A program made the translations under genes and the position numbers. 64,000 nucleotides of DNA from positions 19,105,586-19,169,585 of the forward strand of contig NC_134837.1 in assembly GCF_004210375.1 (NCBI RefSeq), written 5' to 3'. Shown here piece by piece: positions 9,442-24,400 of the stretch (position 1 is the first letter of the stretch; each line of letters starts with the position of its first letter). The notes beneath the pieces were generated by a model. It was given only the letters and a program-made list of their open reading frames with translations, was not told the DNA's origin and did not search any database. This stretch comes from Tachypleus tridentatus (taxonomy: Eukaryota > Arthropoda > Merostomata > Xiphosura > Limulidae).

Positions 9442-12400
9442 GTAGGTAAATTACTAATTGTAATTAATAGTATGTTATAAAATAGTATTTCCTTTTTCTA
9501 AATACAGATGACTTAATGTAATATGTGACTATAAGTAGAATATAATAATTTTATTAATCAGTGTAAATGTTTATTAACTTACGATCCGAAAAATCTACCT
9601 AGTTAGAACTTGAACACTTACTAATTTAGAACAACAAAATTAGTTTTAGTACAACATCTAGATGTGATGCAGGTGTAAGTAATTCACAGGCTGCGTATTT
9701 TTCCAAATTATTTTTATTTAAATTTAAGTTCTTTAGAAAACAGAAAAATATGACAGTGGATGAATTTTTTTTTTGTTTGTAATGGTTCAGAAACAAAGTT
9801 GTTGAGCAAGTCTTAGAATTAAATAATTTTGTTTAATATCAAAATATCATACTGCACACTTTGCGGTATTGGCATGAATATGCGTAAACTGGAATGCTCA
9901 CACCTTAAAACGAACTATAGAAACAATAAATAAAATCGTGGTTAGTATTTGTATATTACAAAATGACTTTTAATGTTATATTTTTTATTAGATGAAAAAC
10001 TTAGTAACTAGGAACGTTGCAATTAATTAATTTAGCTGTAGAATATCCATGAGACTACTAATTAATTTATTAGATTTTTAATAGATGAACAAAATTTGTA
10101 TTTTTACTTTTAGAAATAAATTATTTCTAATTAAGCTAATTCTAAAGTGACTTTAATTTTAAGTGTGATAATGAAGTTGCTGGAAAACTTCATACCTTTA
10201 TAGCTAATTGAAATTGATTTTTGCTGCATATTTGGCCAATTTAATGAAACTGTTTTGTTTTTTATTAACACTGATTTGATTACCTACTTCTGTTTTTCTC
10301 AAGCTAACATTTAAGACACTAAATCATATCTTTCTCAAAGCTAGTGTTTCAGGTCTTTTGTTTTCCATATGAATCTGTTTATAATTTATATCATTTATAA
10401 ATATATAATTTATTATAAAGAATAAGTCTTCCCAAACTTGAGTAACATTGATTATATCTAAATTCTGGCATTTTATTCAAGTGGAAAACAATTAAAAATT
10501 TTACAGAACGATGAATTTTGATATGCATTTTCTTATTGGATAAGTTAAACACTAATAAAAAATGTGGATTACACATCAGCTCTAGATTCATGCTAAATGA
10601 ATCATAGAACATTTGTATTCTTAACTGAGTTTTTCATAATAATATTAACTTTAATAAATACAAAGTATAAAGAATAATATTTCCTCTTCTTGCTGTTATG
10701 TGAAATCAATAAAGGGCATTTTTGTGCCAGAAATTCCTGTCAGCAGACCCCACAGAGGTCATGGCTTTTGAGTTCTTTCTAAATAGCTAGCTGATTTTCA
10801 CTTTGTTTTGATTATTTTGAATTTATAGAAGGTATAAAACAAATTTATTTTACATTGTTTGACAGCTGCAAGAACATACCACTCTATTATGTCATTTCTT
10901 AAGCCTTTAAAAAAAGAAAGGAATGTTAAGTGTTTATTTATTTTGCTCAGATCAAATTATTAAGTGTTTCACACAGAGTTAACTTATTTATTACACAGGT
11001 ATAGTTTGAGATTCAACTACTTAGAAACCTGATTTTTTGTTATTAATATATTTTTAATTATGATACTGACCTCATTTTATTGTTATGTTGAATAAAGTCA
11101 ATATGCTTATTACAGAAAGTTTTGTTGATAGAAACCAGAGAACTTTAACTTTTGTAAACTTATTTAATAAAACAACTGAAATCATTCATAAAATAGATCT
11201 TATCTATTACTATAGTAAAATTTACAAAAACTATATGTTTGTTTTTTAGTTTTATAATAGTGCCTTATAAGTATAAAAGGTGATTGCACAATGTTAAATT
11301 GTATATACTTTTAAATTCATTAGATAAAATATGTATCATACAGTATGTATTTAAATGAAAACTATAAAAACATTTAATCAGTAACCAGGCAGATAATTAA
11401 GTAACATGGTAGTCTATACCATCAGTATCATTAGGCCATGTCAGCTCTGTTTAATTTAAAACTAATTTATCTGGATTATGTACCTATTTATAGATGTTAA
11501 TAAATATAACATGTATTGTTTTACTTACAATCTATTCTTCCAGTGTATTTAAGGGCTGTTGATTAAGTCAAAGTATGATGGATTTATTACTAGTATTAAA
11601 TAATACAATTAAAAAATTCGTTTCTTGAAAACGTTTTGATGAGCACTGAGATTGAATAATAATAATAATAATGTATTATTATTGAAAGTAAAGTTGGACA
11701 AGCATTTAAATATTTGAGTAAGTATTTGTATTGTAGAAATCAAAATTAATTTTAAACTTGGATTCAAATATTTTAATAAGTATTTTTAATGCAGAAGTTG
11801 AAAGTGAAATTTAATTTATCCAATTTTTTTTTTTTTACAAAATATGTGTTTGTTGACCACATTTCTACATTTATGAGTTGTAAAAGATTGTTTAGTAAAA
11901 GTATTAATATAGTTACAGAATATATTATTAATTATTAAAGTTTAACATCCATTACACTTATGCTACAAAGACAGTTTCAGGTGGATATTACTGCAACTAT
12001 TTATTTAATTTCCACAGCTTTTTGTTTTCAGTTTTCATTTTTAAAAAAATACTACTGTGTGAATTTGAGAAATGGGAGGTAGTTTGTAAGTTCACCAGAA
12101 ATAACATACAATTTAAGGACAACAAGGAACATGTTAGTCCACATCGGTCATTCCATCAGCTAATCTTAATCAAAGATTTAAAACTAAAACTGTTTTAGCT
12201 AAATATATGCTTTATTATTAGTGTACCATTAAAACTTAGAGTTCTTGATTTGTGGTGCAGAAATGTACTGTTATTTCCATTATGTTTTAATCATTTATCT
12301 ATTTTTAATTTTTCTTTGTTCTGTACATGTGCAGATTTCATGCAACATATGGTTGATCAAGCTGTTAAAGTAGTTATTGTTCTAGTTACCTTTGTCTCTT

Positions 12401-15400
12401 TGTTATTCTCTTGTCAACCTGAGGAATATTTTTACAATACTGCACATTGTTCAAGATTATTTAGTAGCAGAGTTCTTCAAGTGCTATCTGGAGGTTACAA
12501 CTTCTCATATATTGGCTTGGAACAACAAGTCCTGTGAGTGGTGCTGGTCACTGTGGTTAAATGTGATGTTTCTTACAAACTAAAGAATGTTGAATATTGA
12601 GAGATTTCAGCAAGAAACACATGTGAGGAAAAGCAAGTATACACACACACAAACTGTGTTTGTGTTTAATGTTGTAATAAAGATTTTTGCCTTTCACTTT
12701 GTGTTCAGTCATGACTCTCTAGGAAATTTAGTGTTATTTGTAATTAATATCTTGACCAAATCTTCAGTCATTAAGCATACATTAATTCAGTTTTAAGTAG
12801 ATATGCCAAATGCTTGTAAAATGTATGGTTTAAATGCCAAAAACCTAGAAAATAATCAGAAACCATGCCTTTTATTTTAAATCCAAAATGAACAAAGTAA
12901 GAAGAATTTGGAAATAAAAAAAAACATTTTCAGTTTCTGTGGCTTTGACTCAAATATCCTGGGTCAACATTAAGTTGGAATATGCTATGAAACTGGTAGA
13001 GTTTTGACTTCACAAGTTTAGTTCAAGTGTAGAAGTAAGGGGGATAGACTTGTTTAATAACAGGAGATTCAGCATGAGTAGTACTGAATCTCTGAGTAAC
13101 TGAGGTCATGAGAATGGAATACAGACTGGACACAAATTAATATAAAACAAAGAGTCTTTATTGTTTGTGTGTGCTTGCATTTATAGACTCAGCACTGGAT
13201 CAGATATCTTCACTTCAAACTGATGGGAGGAAGTCATCTTGATTGTGTAAATTCATTATAACTTTGGATTTTCCCAGAACAACTAGTGCTATGCACGATT
13301 GGTCATTTTTATGTAAACATAATTACTATCATAAGATTGAGATACCATTTAACTTACAATTAAATGACACTACTGTGCATGTTTGTATAATGTGCAGCAT
13401 CACAAACAAACCATCCATGAGCAAAACTGGTGTGAAGTCAACAAAATAACAATAAATATAGGAAGTGGAGCAACTTTCGTGATTATGTGCAACGTGAAAA
13501 CTGTACCCTGCTGAGATAAAATGATAAACTTATGATAAAACTATTAAAAATAAGAAGATAGAAACTCATGGTATGATTATATACCACAAATGGACTGAAT
13601 GAAAGGTTTATAAATGATAAACGTAATCAAAGGGTTAAAGTCTTAAAATATTTTACACTTGTTAGACAGTTCTTTACCTCATGTTTAGTATTTTTCCTTT
13701 ATTTAAGGCCAGTAGCATTCAACACCAGTTGAACTGGATTTTGGTTATTTCTGAATTCTAAGAGGTTTCATTTTGTGGTCATGAGCATTCGAAAAATAGG
13801 AGTAATGCCTTTAACTATGTTGAGAATAACTCTAGCACATTTTCAGTTTGTATTAAAAACGTATCATTAACCCTTGTTCTTCTGCTTCTTTTTGTGTAAT
13901 GATATTTTACTGTTCTCGTATTTTTCTCTACTGTACTTTAGAATCCATTGCAGACTCGTTTTAAAGATTTCATCGATTCACCCTCAGAATTTGACAACTA
14001 ACTATAACGCCCAAACTTATGATATAATGTGGAGAATTTATATAAACATGGCCGACGCATGACTGAGCTGTTACGTAAGGTTAATGGTCATGATGAAGAG
14101 GAACCCACTTCAAGTAAAAAATGTATTATTAAACCAGGTGGTATGGGTAATAAATTTTAATTAAAATAAAGTGCAGAACTTGTTGTTGTTTTGTTTTTGA
14201 ATTTCGCACAAAGCTACTCGAGGGCTAGCCGTCCCTAATTTTGCATTGTAAGACTAGAGGGAAGGCAGCTAGTCATCACCACCCACCGCCAACTATTGGA
14301 CTACTCTTTTACCAACGAATAGTGGGATTGACCGTCACATAATAACGCCCCCACGGCTGAAAGGGCGAGCATGTTTGGCGCGACGGGGATGCGAACCCGC
14401 GACCCTCAGATTACGAGTCGCACGCTTGGCCATAAGGGCAGAACTACATTAACCTGAAGATGACCTAATAAGGTGGAAACGTCGTTCTGTACTTTATTTT
14501 AATTAAAGTTGTAATACCCATACCAGCCGTCTTGAAAATACAAAGTTTATATCCCTTAGAAGCAAAATAGAGCATGAAAACGTTTACTCGTAGCTCTGAA
14601 TAACATTCGAATCCCCGTCATATCAAACATACCTGCCCTTTCAGACTTGGGATCATTATAAATGTGACGGTCAATCCCACTATTCGTTGGTAAAAGAGTA
14701 AGTAGCCCAAGAGTTAGCGGTGGGTGGCGATGACTAGCTGCCTTTCCTCTAGTCTTGCACTGTAAAATGAGGGACGGCTAGCGCAGATAGCCCTCCTGTA
14801 GCTTTGCGCGAAATTCAAATCAAACAAACAAACCTGATTAACCAATTATACACGATCTTGCGCATTATAGATTTTTTCATAATTGTCGTCTAGCCTACAA
14901 CTAATATTTTTATTTTTCTAACTTCTTTTTTGCTGTGAATGTTATTCTGGTCACAGTCAAATAAAACCAAAAGCATTATTTTCGGTAATAAATGAAAAAT
15001 ATTTTCATTATTTCAACAAAGTTATTGATTTGGAAAAAATAAAACAAAAGTAATATTGGCTTCTTTGAGCGTAAAAAACAAACAAACACGTTTGGTTATA
15101 TTAAACGTAGTTCATAAAAAATTATGATTTATTCTTTAACGTTATTGCAAGTTTAATAACCGTGTTTTTGTTTATTTTTCTTAATATTACAAAGTGTCAG
15201 GTTTAATTACATTAAATAAATTGTACGCAAGACACAAAAGAAACGTATAAGGAAGTTAATTAAGACGGGGAATGTTGTCAAAGACACTAACACACTGCAC
15301 ATCCGTATTACATATACAGATATCCCAAACGTGTAACTCTTCAGACGTAAGCCTTACATTGATTTGCTGAGCAATGTTTCAGGTCAGTCAACATAAATTC

Positions 15401-18400
15401 TGTCAGTATGGAAATTTTATATATCTTGTACAGAGAGTAGGGAAAATAAAATGTGTACAGGAATTCTTTATTTTTAATTTGATCTACAAATTATGCTTTA
15501 ACTTGCAGTTTCACATGCATTCGATTTTTTCCCTTCTTTTCCTACACTTATTTGGCCTGGTATGGCCAGATGGTTAAGGCACTGGACTCGTAATCTGAGG
15601 GTCACGGGTTTGAATCCCCGTCATACCAAACATGCTCGCCCTCTCAGCCGTGGGGGCTTTATAAATGTGACGGTCAATCCCACTATTCGTTGGTAAAAGA
15701 GTAGCCCAAGAGTTGGCGGTGGTTGTGATGACTAGCTGCCTTCCATCTAGTCTTACACTGCTAAATTAGGGACGGCTAGTGCAGATAGCCCTCGTGTAGC
15801 TTTGCGCGAAATTCAAAAACAAACAAATCGTTATGCACGAGTTACAATTCTTAGTAGATATCTTTTGCTACAATAGTGAAGCTGGCTACCGTTTAATGTT
15901 CGTCTTAATACGTGCAATGAGTAACAAATAGCTCGTGCTCAGTTGTTGAACACGTTACAGACAGATAAGCTGTTTGACTATCAGATCAAACTTGTACTAA
16001 TCAAACATGACCAATCAATTAACAGGTCACCTGCTTGACAGCATACAAACAAACATTAAATGCAATTTACTCTTGCTTTGTGTTCATTCTTCCATCACTT
16101 ATGTGCAGACAGACAAATGAAGTGAACCGCATGACATGAATAAGTTTAGCTATTTTTATACGAGTCAAGCTAATTTGTGATGCACAAGGTTGCCAAACTG
16201 TAAGTCATGACTCCTTGTGGGGTTGCGAGAAAACGAATAAAATTATATCTTGCTTTTTTTTTATTTTTAAAGCTTTTAAAATTACCCCATGAATGTGATG
16301 GTTGCTAGGAAACATTAACTTTCCGTCGTACATCGTAAAAACACTGTTGGTTGTAATAGTTGGAATACACGTAGTTTTGATGGACTTTGGTGATTCGCCT
16401 GTGGCAAAGAACGATTATTATCACACAGAGAAAAAGTAGGGTTTTAGAATGTCGCCGACAGTTATTTCGGGTCCGGAGTTAATCATCAACATATGGACCA
16501 CCATAATATCAGTTAACCATAAAATACGACTTTCCAGCCTTTTTCGTGGCAAAGGTTTTAATTCACCTGGAAAGTCAATTTGGCGAGCCTTCATACGGTT
16601 CCCCTAATGACTCCGTACTCGGGGGGTAATTCTTCCGTTAACCCCCCATCTGTGGTCCTAGATCTTTAAATTCAGTAAAGGATACTCTTTTTATTCAAAC
16701 TGCTATGTTGTAATCATGTTTCACCAACTTAAACACATTTTGTTATAAAGTTCTGCCCAACGTAGTTACCAAGTTATAACTGTTTAAAGTGAAAAGGCCT
16801 GGCATAACCAGGTGGTTAAGGCACTCGACTCGTAATCCGAGAGTTGTGGGTTCGAACCCCCTTCGCACCAAATATGCTCGCCTTTCAGCTGTGGGGGCGC
16901 TATAATGTAACGCTCAATTCCACTATTCGTTGGTAAAATAGTAGCCCAAGAGTTGGCAGTGATGATGAGCTGCCTTCTCTCTAGTCTTACACTGCAAAAT
17001 TAGGGACAGCTAGCGCAGATAGCCCTCGTGTAGCTTTGCGCGAAATTCAAAACAAACCAAACCAATCAAAGTGAGAAAGAAGAACGTAACATTTGACAAC
17101 CTGACTTCAAACTCATCAAAACGTAGAGCTTTATTAAACAAAATTATAAGTCTTGTTTGTTTGTTTTTGAATTTCGCACAAAGCTACTCGAGGGCTATCT
17201 GTGCTAGCCGTCCCTAATTTAGCAGTGTAAGACTAGAGGGAAGGCAGCTAGTCATCACCACCCACCGCCAACTCTTGAGCTACTCTTTTACCAACGAATA
17301 GTGGGATTGACCGTCACATTATAACGCCCCCACGGCTGAAATGGCGAGCATGTTTAGCGCGACTGGGATGCGAACCCGCGAATTACGAGTCGCACGCCTA
17401 ATGCGCTCGGCCATGCCGGGCACAAATTATAAGTCGTCAGTTCAACAGTATATTTCCAGAACGGTTTTCTTTAAGGACAAAATTTTAATATCTTCAGTGA
17501 TAAATCTCTATTTTGAAACGGATTGGAATTAAAATTAGGTACAAGGAACGAGTTTTATCAAAATACAATATTTATATTTTCAAGTCTACAACTAGGGACT
17601 CAAGGAAAGTAAACAAACAAGGCTGGAAATATTGTCTGCATTATTCTCTCAAGCTACAATTTATTATTTTGATTTCAATAAAACTGATACGTACTGTAAC
17701 CACGTAGAATCGTTTGCGTACTTTCTCAGAGTCCCTTGTTGCAGGCTTGAAAATGTTATCTTTACATTTAGATTCAAATGTTTATGTACGTTTTCCATTA
17801 TCCCCCATTTCTTTTCCAAATTAACAGCTTTACTCATCTTGGTTCTTGTGTTTTCATGACCGTTTATTCAGAATAAATTTTTAGTTGAATGTCACGTGTT
17901 TTTCAACAGTTTACCAACGTTTTTCTTCTGCCGAGCCAACACACTGAACGTATTCAAAATAAATAACAAATGAACTTTGTTTGTTTTTGAATTTCGCACA
18001 AAGCTACTCGAGGGCTATCTGCGCTAGCCGTCCCTAATTTTAGCAGTGTAAGACAAGAGGGAAGGCAGCTAGTTATCACCACCCACCGCCAACTCTTGGG
18101 CTACTCTTTTACCAACGAATAGTGGGATTGACCGTCACTTTATAACGCCCACACGGCTGAAAGGGCGAGCATGTTTGGCGCAACGGGGATAACAAATGAA
18201 CTACAAAGAATAAACGTACGTTCCGGTATGCAACTACAACAAATTAAATTTAAAGTAGTTTTCAAAGGACCAGTTTAAAGAAAAGGATTGTAACATCACC
18301 GGTTTGATAACCAGCTTCTATCAATGTTAGTGTCATGTAACAAAGGCGAACAGCAATAGAGCTATCTTGTCAGAACAGAATGATGTTTCTTCTAAAATAG

Positions 18401-21400
18401 TACAACATATAAACAGAAGCAGTAGCATGCTAATCTTGTTAGGACTACTTGCCACACACACACGATTTCAGTTAAGTATGGGTAACATTAGAAATCAATC
18501 AACATCGTTGTTTTAGTTGGAAGATCTACCGTGGTAATCGTCTTCTGTTAAAAACTTGCTAAAATACGATCCTGGATATCCATGTTGACAAAAAATTCGA
18601 GTAACTATATGCAACAGAAAAATCGGGAGCTTTTCACGTGTTAATAATGTGCTGAAAAATGCACGAGGTATGATTTTTAATGAACGCGCACGCTAGGAAA
18701 ACACCGAATTTTTTTGATGGCCGAAAGTGAAAGGCTTAGGAAATTTCGTAGCCCGAGAAAATTGAGATGATCGAATTAAGTTTTAAACTAACCTCTCGTG
18801 TGTTTTTTTTTCTTTTGCAAAATTTATGTTTATTTAATACCATGCTACAGTAGATATCATTTGCAACGGTTTTATAGCGGAATCACAATAGACATTTGTA
18901 GATTAAGAAAACTGTTAGTAGTAGATCAGTATTATTTCAGATCTCTATTATTAGGTTTTAGATTCCCAATTGTTAATTATTTTGTACGTTAGTTCTTTAA
19001 ATACACAGAAATGGGTAAATGTATGCCTAGAATAAGCAGCCTCCCCATTAAGCGCGTATAGAATTTTATCAGTAAAAAATCAGCCTTTTCAAGTAAAATA
19101 TGTTACGTCTAAAACATCGTTTTGAATACAGCTTCGTGTCTTTGTAATTTTTACCGCGCCAGATGGCTAATGTGCCCGAAGTTTCGTGTTAAGCACGCAT
19201 CGAGTACAAAAGCAGCCGCTCAGAGCAACATCGTATGGTTTCATTCGGTTACCTGGCTGTGAAAGTTGGTTTTCTCGGAGCTCTCCGTTTTCCCCCTCAG
19301 TTAAATCCCAAATCCAGCCCTGAAAAGGTGCCTACTCAGTATCCAAAATTCCATTTTAATTCTATTCAAAATTTCAAGAGCCCTGAGATCTTCCTACGGA
19401 GACACCTGCTCACTTTTCAAGACTGCTGGTCAGGCTAGCAAAACAACAGATCAAGTCAACTCAGAACTCCACGGGTATGGGGGGGGGGAGAGTTCCTGAG
19501 TACCCCACTTGGGGAGAGAAGTCTTGTGGCTTCTCTCTGATCAAACTAAACACCTGCCACGAAAATGAAATGAACGCCGTTTGGTTTGTTTGTTTGTATT
19601 TAAGCACATAACTACATGAAGGGCTATCTGTGCTTTGCTCATCACGAGTATATAATAAACCTGGTTTCTAGCGCTGTAAGTCCGCAAACATATCACTGCG
19701 CCAATAGAGGGCTTAAAACCGTGTAAAGCAACTTTTTGTTTATGTACTTTTTGTTTTTCTAATTGTAAATATTTTTGTAATTATCGTACATATTTCATTG
19801 TTTTTAACAAACACAAAGTAGTAAACCAACTTTTAAATTGGTCATGCATGGACATTCGAAGTGTTTCATATAGCATATCTGCCTAGAATTTTGTGCAAAA
19901 TGCCAAGCCTATTTTGCTGTAAGTTTGTGAAACAATATTAATAATATGTGATGACGAGAAACCCACTTGAAGTCAAAATCTATTCACAAGACGGCTGGTA
20001 TGGATATTAAAATAAAGTACAGAACAACGGTTGCAAACTTTTCTTTGTTAACCCGAAGATGACTTAATGAGGTCAAAACATTTTCTGTACTTTATTGAAA
20101 TTAAAGTTTTAATAGCCATGCCAACCATCTTGATAATACAATATTAATAATAATAGGAACAAAGGACATATTTTGATTTTGTATACAGTCGTGAAATCAC
20201 TTATTTTGCTTAATATCAATTTTGGGGTGGTCTTAACTATCGAAGGCCCGGCATGGCCAGGTGGTTAAAACACTCGACTCGTAATCTGAGGGTCGCGTGT
20301 TCGAATCCCCGTCACACCAAAAATGTTCGCTCTTTCAGCCGTGAGAGCGTTATAATGTGACTATCAATCCCACTATTCGTTGGTAAAAGAGTAGCCCAAG
20401 AGTTGGCGGTGGGCGGTGATAACTAGCTGCCTTCCCTCTAGTCTTAAAGATATGAACTTGCATTTTTTAAACGTAAAAAAAATTCTAGATGGCGCTGAAA
20501 CTTCTTTCGACATTACATGTTTGGTGTCTTGATGTTTGAGTCGACAGAACACACTTTTCCATTCGTCAACTTCAATATCCACTCATGCGCAGTCCACACA
20601 TGATTCATATACATTGTGTACAAAACTAAAACTAGTTTAAATTATTGTGTTTTATTGGAAGTAATTTCATTTTTCTAGAACAGTAAACAGAGGCGTTTAA
20701 AAATTTTGATTCCAGATGAGAAACGTCCTTTCAAATTCAAGAGAATAAAACTCTGAACAAAAATTTGGACACATCCTACTCATTGATCTTATAATGGTGG
20801 GGTTTGTGTTAACATCCATTAAAGGAAAAATATAAATATACGTGAATTTACTCACTTCGAAATATATCAAAAAAAATAATCCCTCTTAAGTTAATAACAG
20901 GTGAAAATTCTGAGACATAAAAATAAATATATTTTATATAACAAGGGCAATAGACATTTAAGCAAACTTTGATAAGAGCTAAGAAAAGACGTAATAAAAC
21001 AAACACAAATACCGGTATTCACTGTAATTATAGTGAGCAATAAAAAAGATAAATATATTTGTTATAGAATATTATTGTGTAAATTTGACTCCATCGAGTG
21101 ATGACGACACCTATGAAAGTTGTTACTGCATCATTATGATGAAACAAGAATCGTGTATTGCCTAATGCTGGTGTCAGGCTCTGGCATGCCAGGTGGTTAG
21201 GATGCTCGACTCGTAATCTGAGGGTCGCGGGTTCGAATCTCTGTCGTACCAAACATGCTCGCCCTTTGTGTTAGTCAACCCTACCATTCGTTGGTAAAAG
21301 AGTAGCCCAAGAGTTGGCGGTGGGTGGTGATGACTAGCTGCCTTCCTTCTAGTCTTACACTGCTAAATTAGGGACAGCTAGCACAGATAGCCCTCGAGTA

Positions 21401-24400
21401 GCTTTGTGCGAAAATTCCAAAACATTCAGTATCTAGGAAACTCACATAATTGGTTTCTGTGTCGAAAATCCACGAGACTACTGGTTGTTGTATAACATAA
21501 TCAATAGGTTATGACACCAAGTTGTCCAGAAATATTTAAAAAATCCGTATTTAAAATTTAAAGGCCGATTTTGCAGTATAATATACAGACATTATTTTGC
21601 GAGAATTACCTCTTATTTCATTTTGCAGGACTAAATTGTGTGTAACTTGCTCTTTTACTGTTTTATATGTTATAAAATAGTGTTTCTTTTTATTCTCACT
21701 CACCACTGTTACTACACAGATAGCCCTCGAGTAGCTTTGCGCGAAATTAAAAAAAACAATGAGCTCAGGTCTGTTCATTGGTGAAGGAGGAAGAGGTCAT
21801 AGAGAACCTGACCCTCCAGGGTACGAACATATCATACCCAAACCCCGAGAGAGAGAGGAAACGATGATCATTGGTGAAAGCTTCCATGGCATAGTAATAT
21901 GTGTGTCTGCATACTTACAACGCTAGAAACCGGATTTTGATAACCGTGGTGGGCAGAGCACAGATAGTATAGCTTTGTGCTTAAATTCAAACAAATAAAC
22001 AAATATATAGTGGAAACTTTAAAATATTTATTTTTGATCTTTCCTAGGCCGAACATTGTTTTTACTGACAGTAATAATGAATTAAAGCATTGTAGCTTAA
22101 TTTATCACAATTATTTTTATTCAGTAGTGGGAGCTCTTCCCTCCATTTGCTCGGGATTTCCACAGTTAAAAGTTGGCAACCACAGTCATTGCGTGATCAG
22201 CAAATTTAAAAGTATGATGCAAGTTATGTTGAAACAAGTAAATGAGAATAAACATGTTAATAATTCTGAATTTTTGTTGCAGTAGTAATAAAAATATTTT
22301 GAAAGAGTTTTGTAATAATGTCAAAATGTGTAATAAAAATTAGTTACATGGACAATTCAATATTTCATAGAACTTGCGAACTCCAAGGTCAAATCATTAT
22401 AATGTTTTCTTGAAAGAAAAATGAATATTTCATACTCATGGAGGTGTGTGTGTGTAAAAACAGCTAGGAGATGGGGTGAGGGTCTTATATGGTGGCACTG
22501 TTATTAAACATTGTTAATTTAAAAGTGGAATATGGGTCATTAAAAATACAGAAACAAGTTGAATCAAAAAGCAAAGATAATATTTTTAAGCCTATAACTA
22601 TCTACTGTAAAAAAAATAAAGAAATTAGGTTAAGTTTATTGATTTCAGAGTAGATAGTGTTAGGCTTGAAAATATAATCTTTGCATTTTGATTCATCTTG
22701 TTTCTGTAGTTTTTTGACGAACCCTATTCCCACCTTTTAAAATAAATAAATATTTTTTTTATATATTGTTTCTTAATTTTTATGTTCATTTATGGAGAAT
22801 AAATTTTAAGCTACATATGTACATATGCATTCAGTTTAATGTCACATGTTTTTCAGTAGTCTAATCCTGCATTAGCCCACCCACCACCGAACTATTATTT
22901 ACTGATCCTGAAGTTTCGTGTGAACACGCGTTTAACAAGCGTCGAGTACAAAAGAAAGTGCTTACAACAACATCATACATATTATGTGTTTATAGCTACG
23001 TGAATTAACTTTCAGTGAAAAATAATCAATTTTTTAAATAGGTCGTAGACATTTGCAGCGTTTAATATCGTATATCTACCTAGGTTTGGATGCAAAATAC
23101 CCAGCCAGTTTTGCTGTTAAGTTCTGAAGAAACAACAACAAAAACTGCAATGAAGTACGAAAATCAGTAGAATAAATCACCACTCACAAAATTAATCTAC
23201 CACAGTTATCGTTTACTGTTAGAAAACTTACTGAAATAATCGCAGAAAACCATATGGAAACAAAGTACAAGAGAAAAACTCGAGAAATGATGCTTAGTTG
23301 TATTAAGTTGCCCAAATTATTTTCCAATTAATGCATGTGTAAGGCTAGATGGAAGGCAGCTAGTCATCACCACCCACCGCCAACTCTTGGGCTACTCTTT
23401 TACCAACGAATAGTGGATTGATCCTCACATAATAACGCCCCCACGGCTGAAAGAGCGAGCATGTTTGGTGTGACGAGAATTCGAACTCGTGACCCTCAGA
23501 TTACGAGTCGAGTGTCTTGACCACCTGGCCATGCCGCCCTGTGAAGGACTTAGAGAAATTCTTCAGGAGATAAAACACGTGTATGAATTTTAGAGCTACC
23601 TTATGACATACTCAGTACTGCTTTCATTAGTATTGTGTCTATTTCAGTAAAACATTCGTGGCCATGTTTTCTGTTGTGGCCTGTAAAACTATTATCAATA
23701 ATAATAAGGCTGAATTCATTGTTATAAATATTCACTGTGTTTACTCTAAGAGTAGCATTCCCGATTAGTATAACGGTGCTTGAAGGGCTTTGAAGAGCGT
23801 ATGTTATGTTATGGTGTTTCAGCTTCAGTTTTACATTGTTTTGTTTATATAGATTATACGTATAGCAGATACAGTATGGCAGGCTAATCTTATGTAAATA
23901 CTCTTATAGACTGGTATACGATAAGAAATACGTTGTGTGTAATAGATAAGCGGACACCAGGGGAAGGAGGTGATGTCTTTGATGTATGTCAGTTTTTCTG
24001 TTTTATTTTCATTCACTGCATTGTTAATGAAACGTTTGATCTTGCAGACGGAGTAATCATATCGGTACCTTTGTTTGGTGAGGCTTACAGAATATATCTT
24101 ACCGACCGGTGTAGATGTTCTATACCAAGGGTAGCCAGTAATAACTGTTGCACTTCAGAATTGTGTTAATATAAACGGAGGTGAATTATGTATTGCAACT
24201 TGTGATCACCTTGTTTATATTTATGTATTTTCCAGTGGCTAATGAGTAAAAACAACTAAATATTAAATATGTGTTAATTACACAAGAAACAAATGATAGT
24301 CTACTGAAATAACGCTGCTTCCACCTTGTGGGTATTTGGGTATGTTGAATTTTAAATACCCAGGAGTGCACAAGACCTGTTTCTCCATCTCTAACTTTCA

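Noticed and set aside
9442-9449. Alternative exon 1 donor AG|GTAAAT at 9446
   Set aside because: It breaks the frame to exon 2. T|GTAGGT at 9442 gives an ungapped match to LAT proteins through LLLFVNCYS.
12250-12796. Cluster of overlapping open frames in early intron 1
   Set aside because: Low-complexity hydrophobic translations typical of AT-rich DNA; no domain, no splice structure.
19235-19438. 67-codon proline-rich open frame
   Set aside because: No family recognised, and the surrounding region belongs to a repeated segment. Not enough for a gene call.
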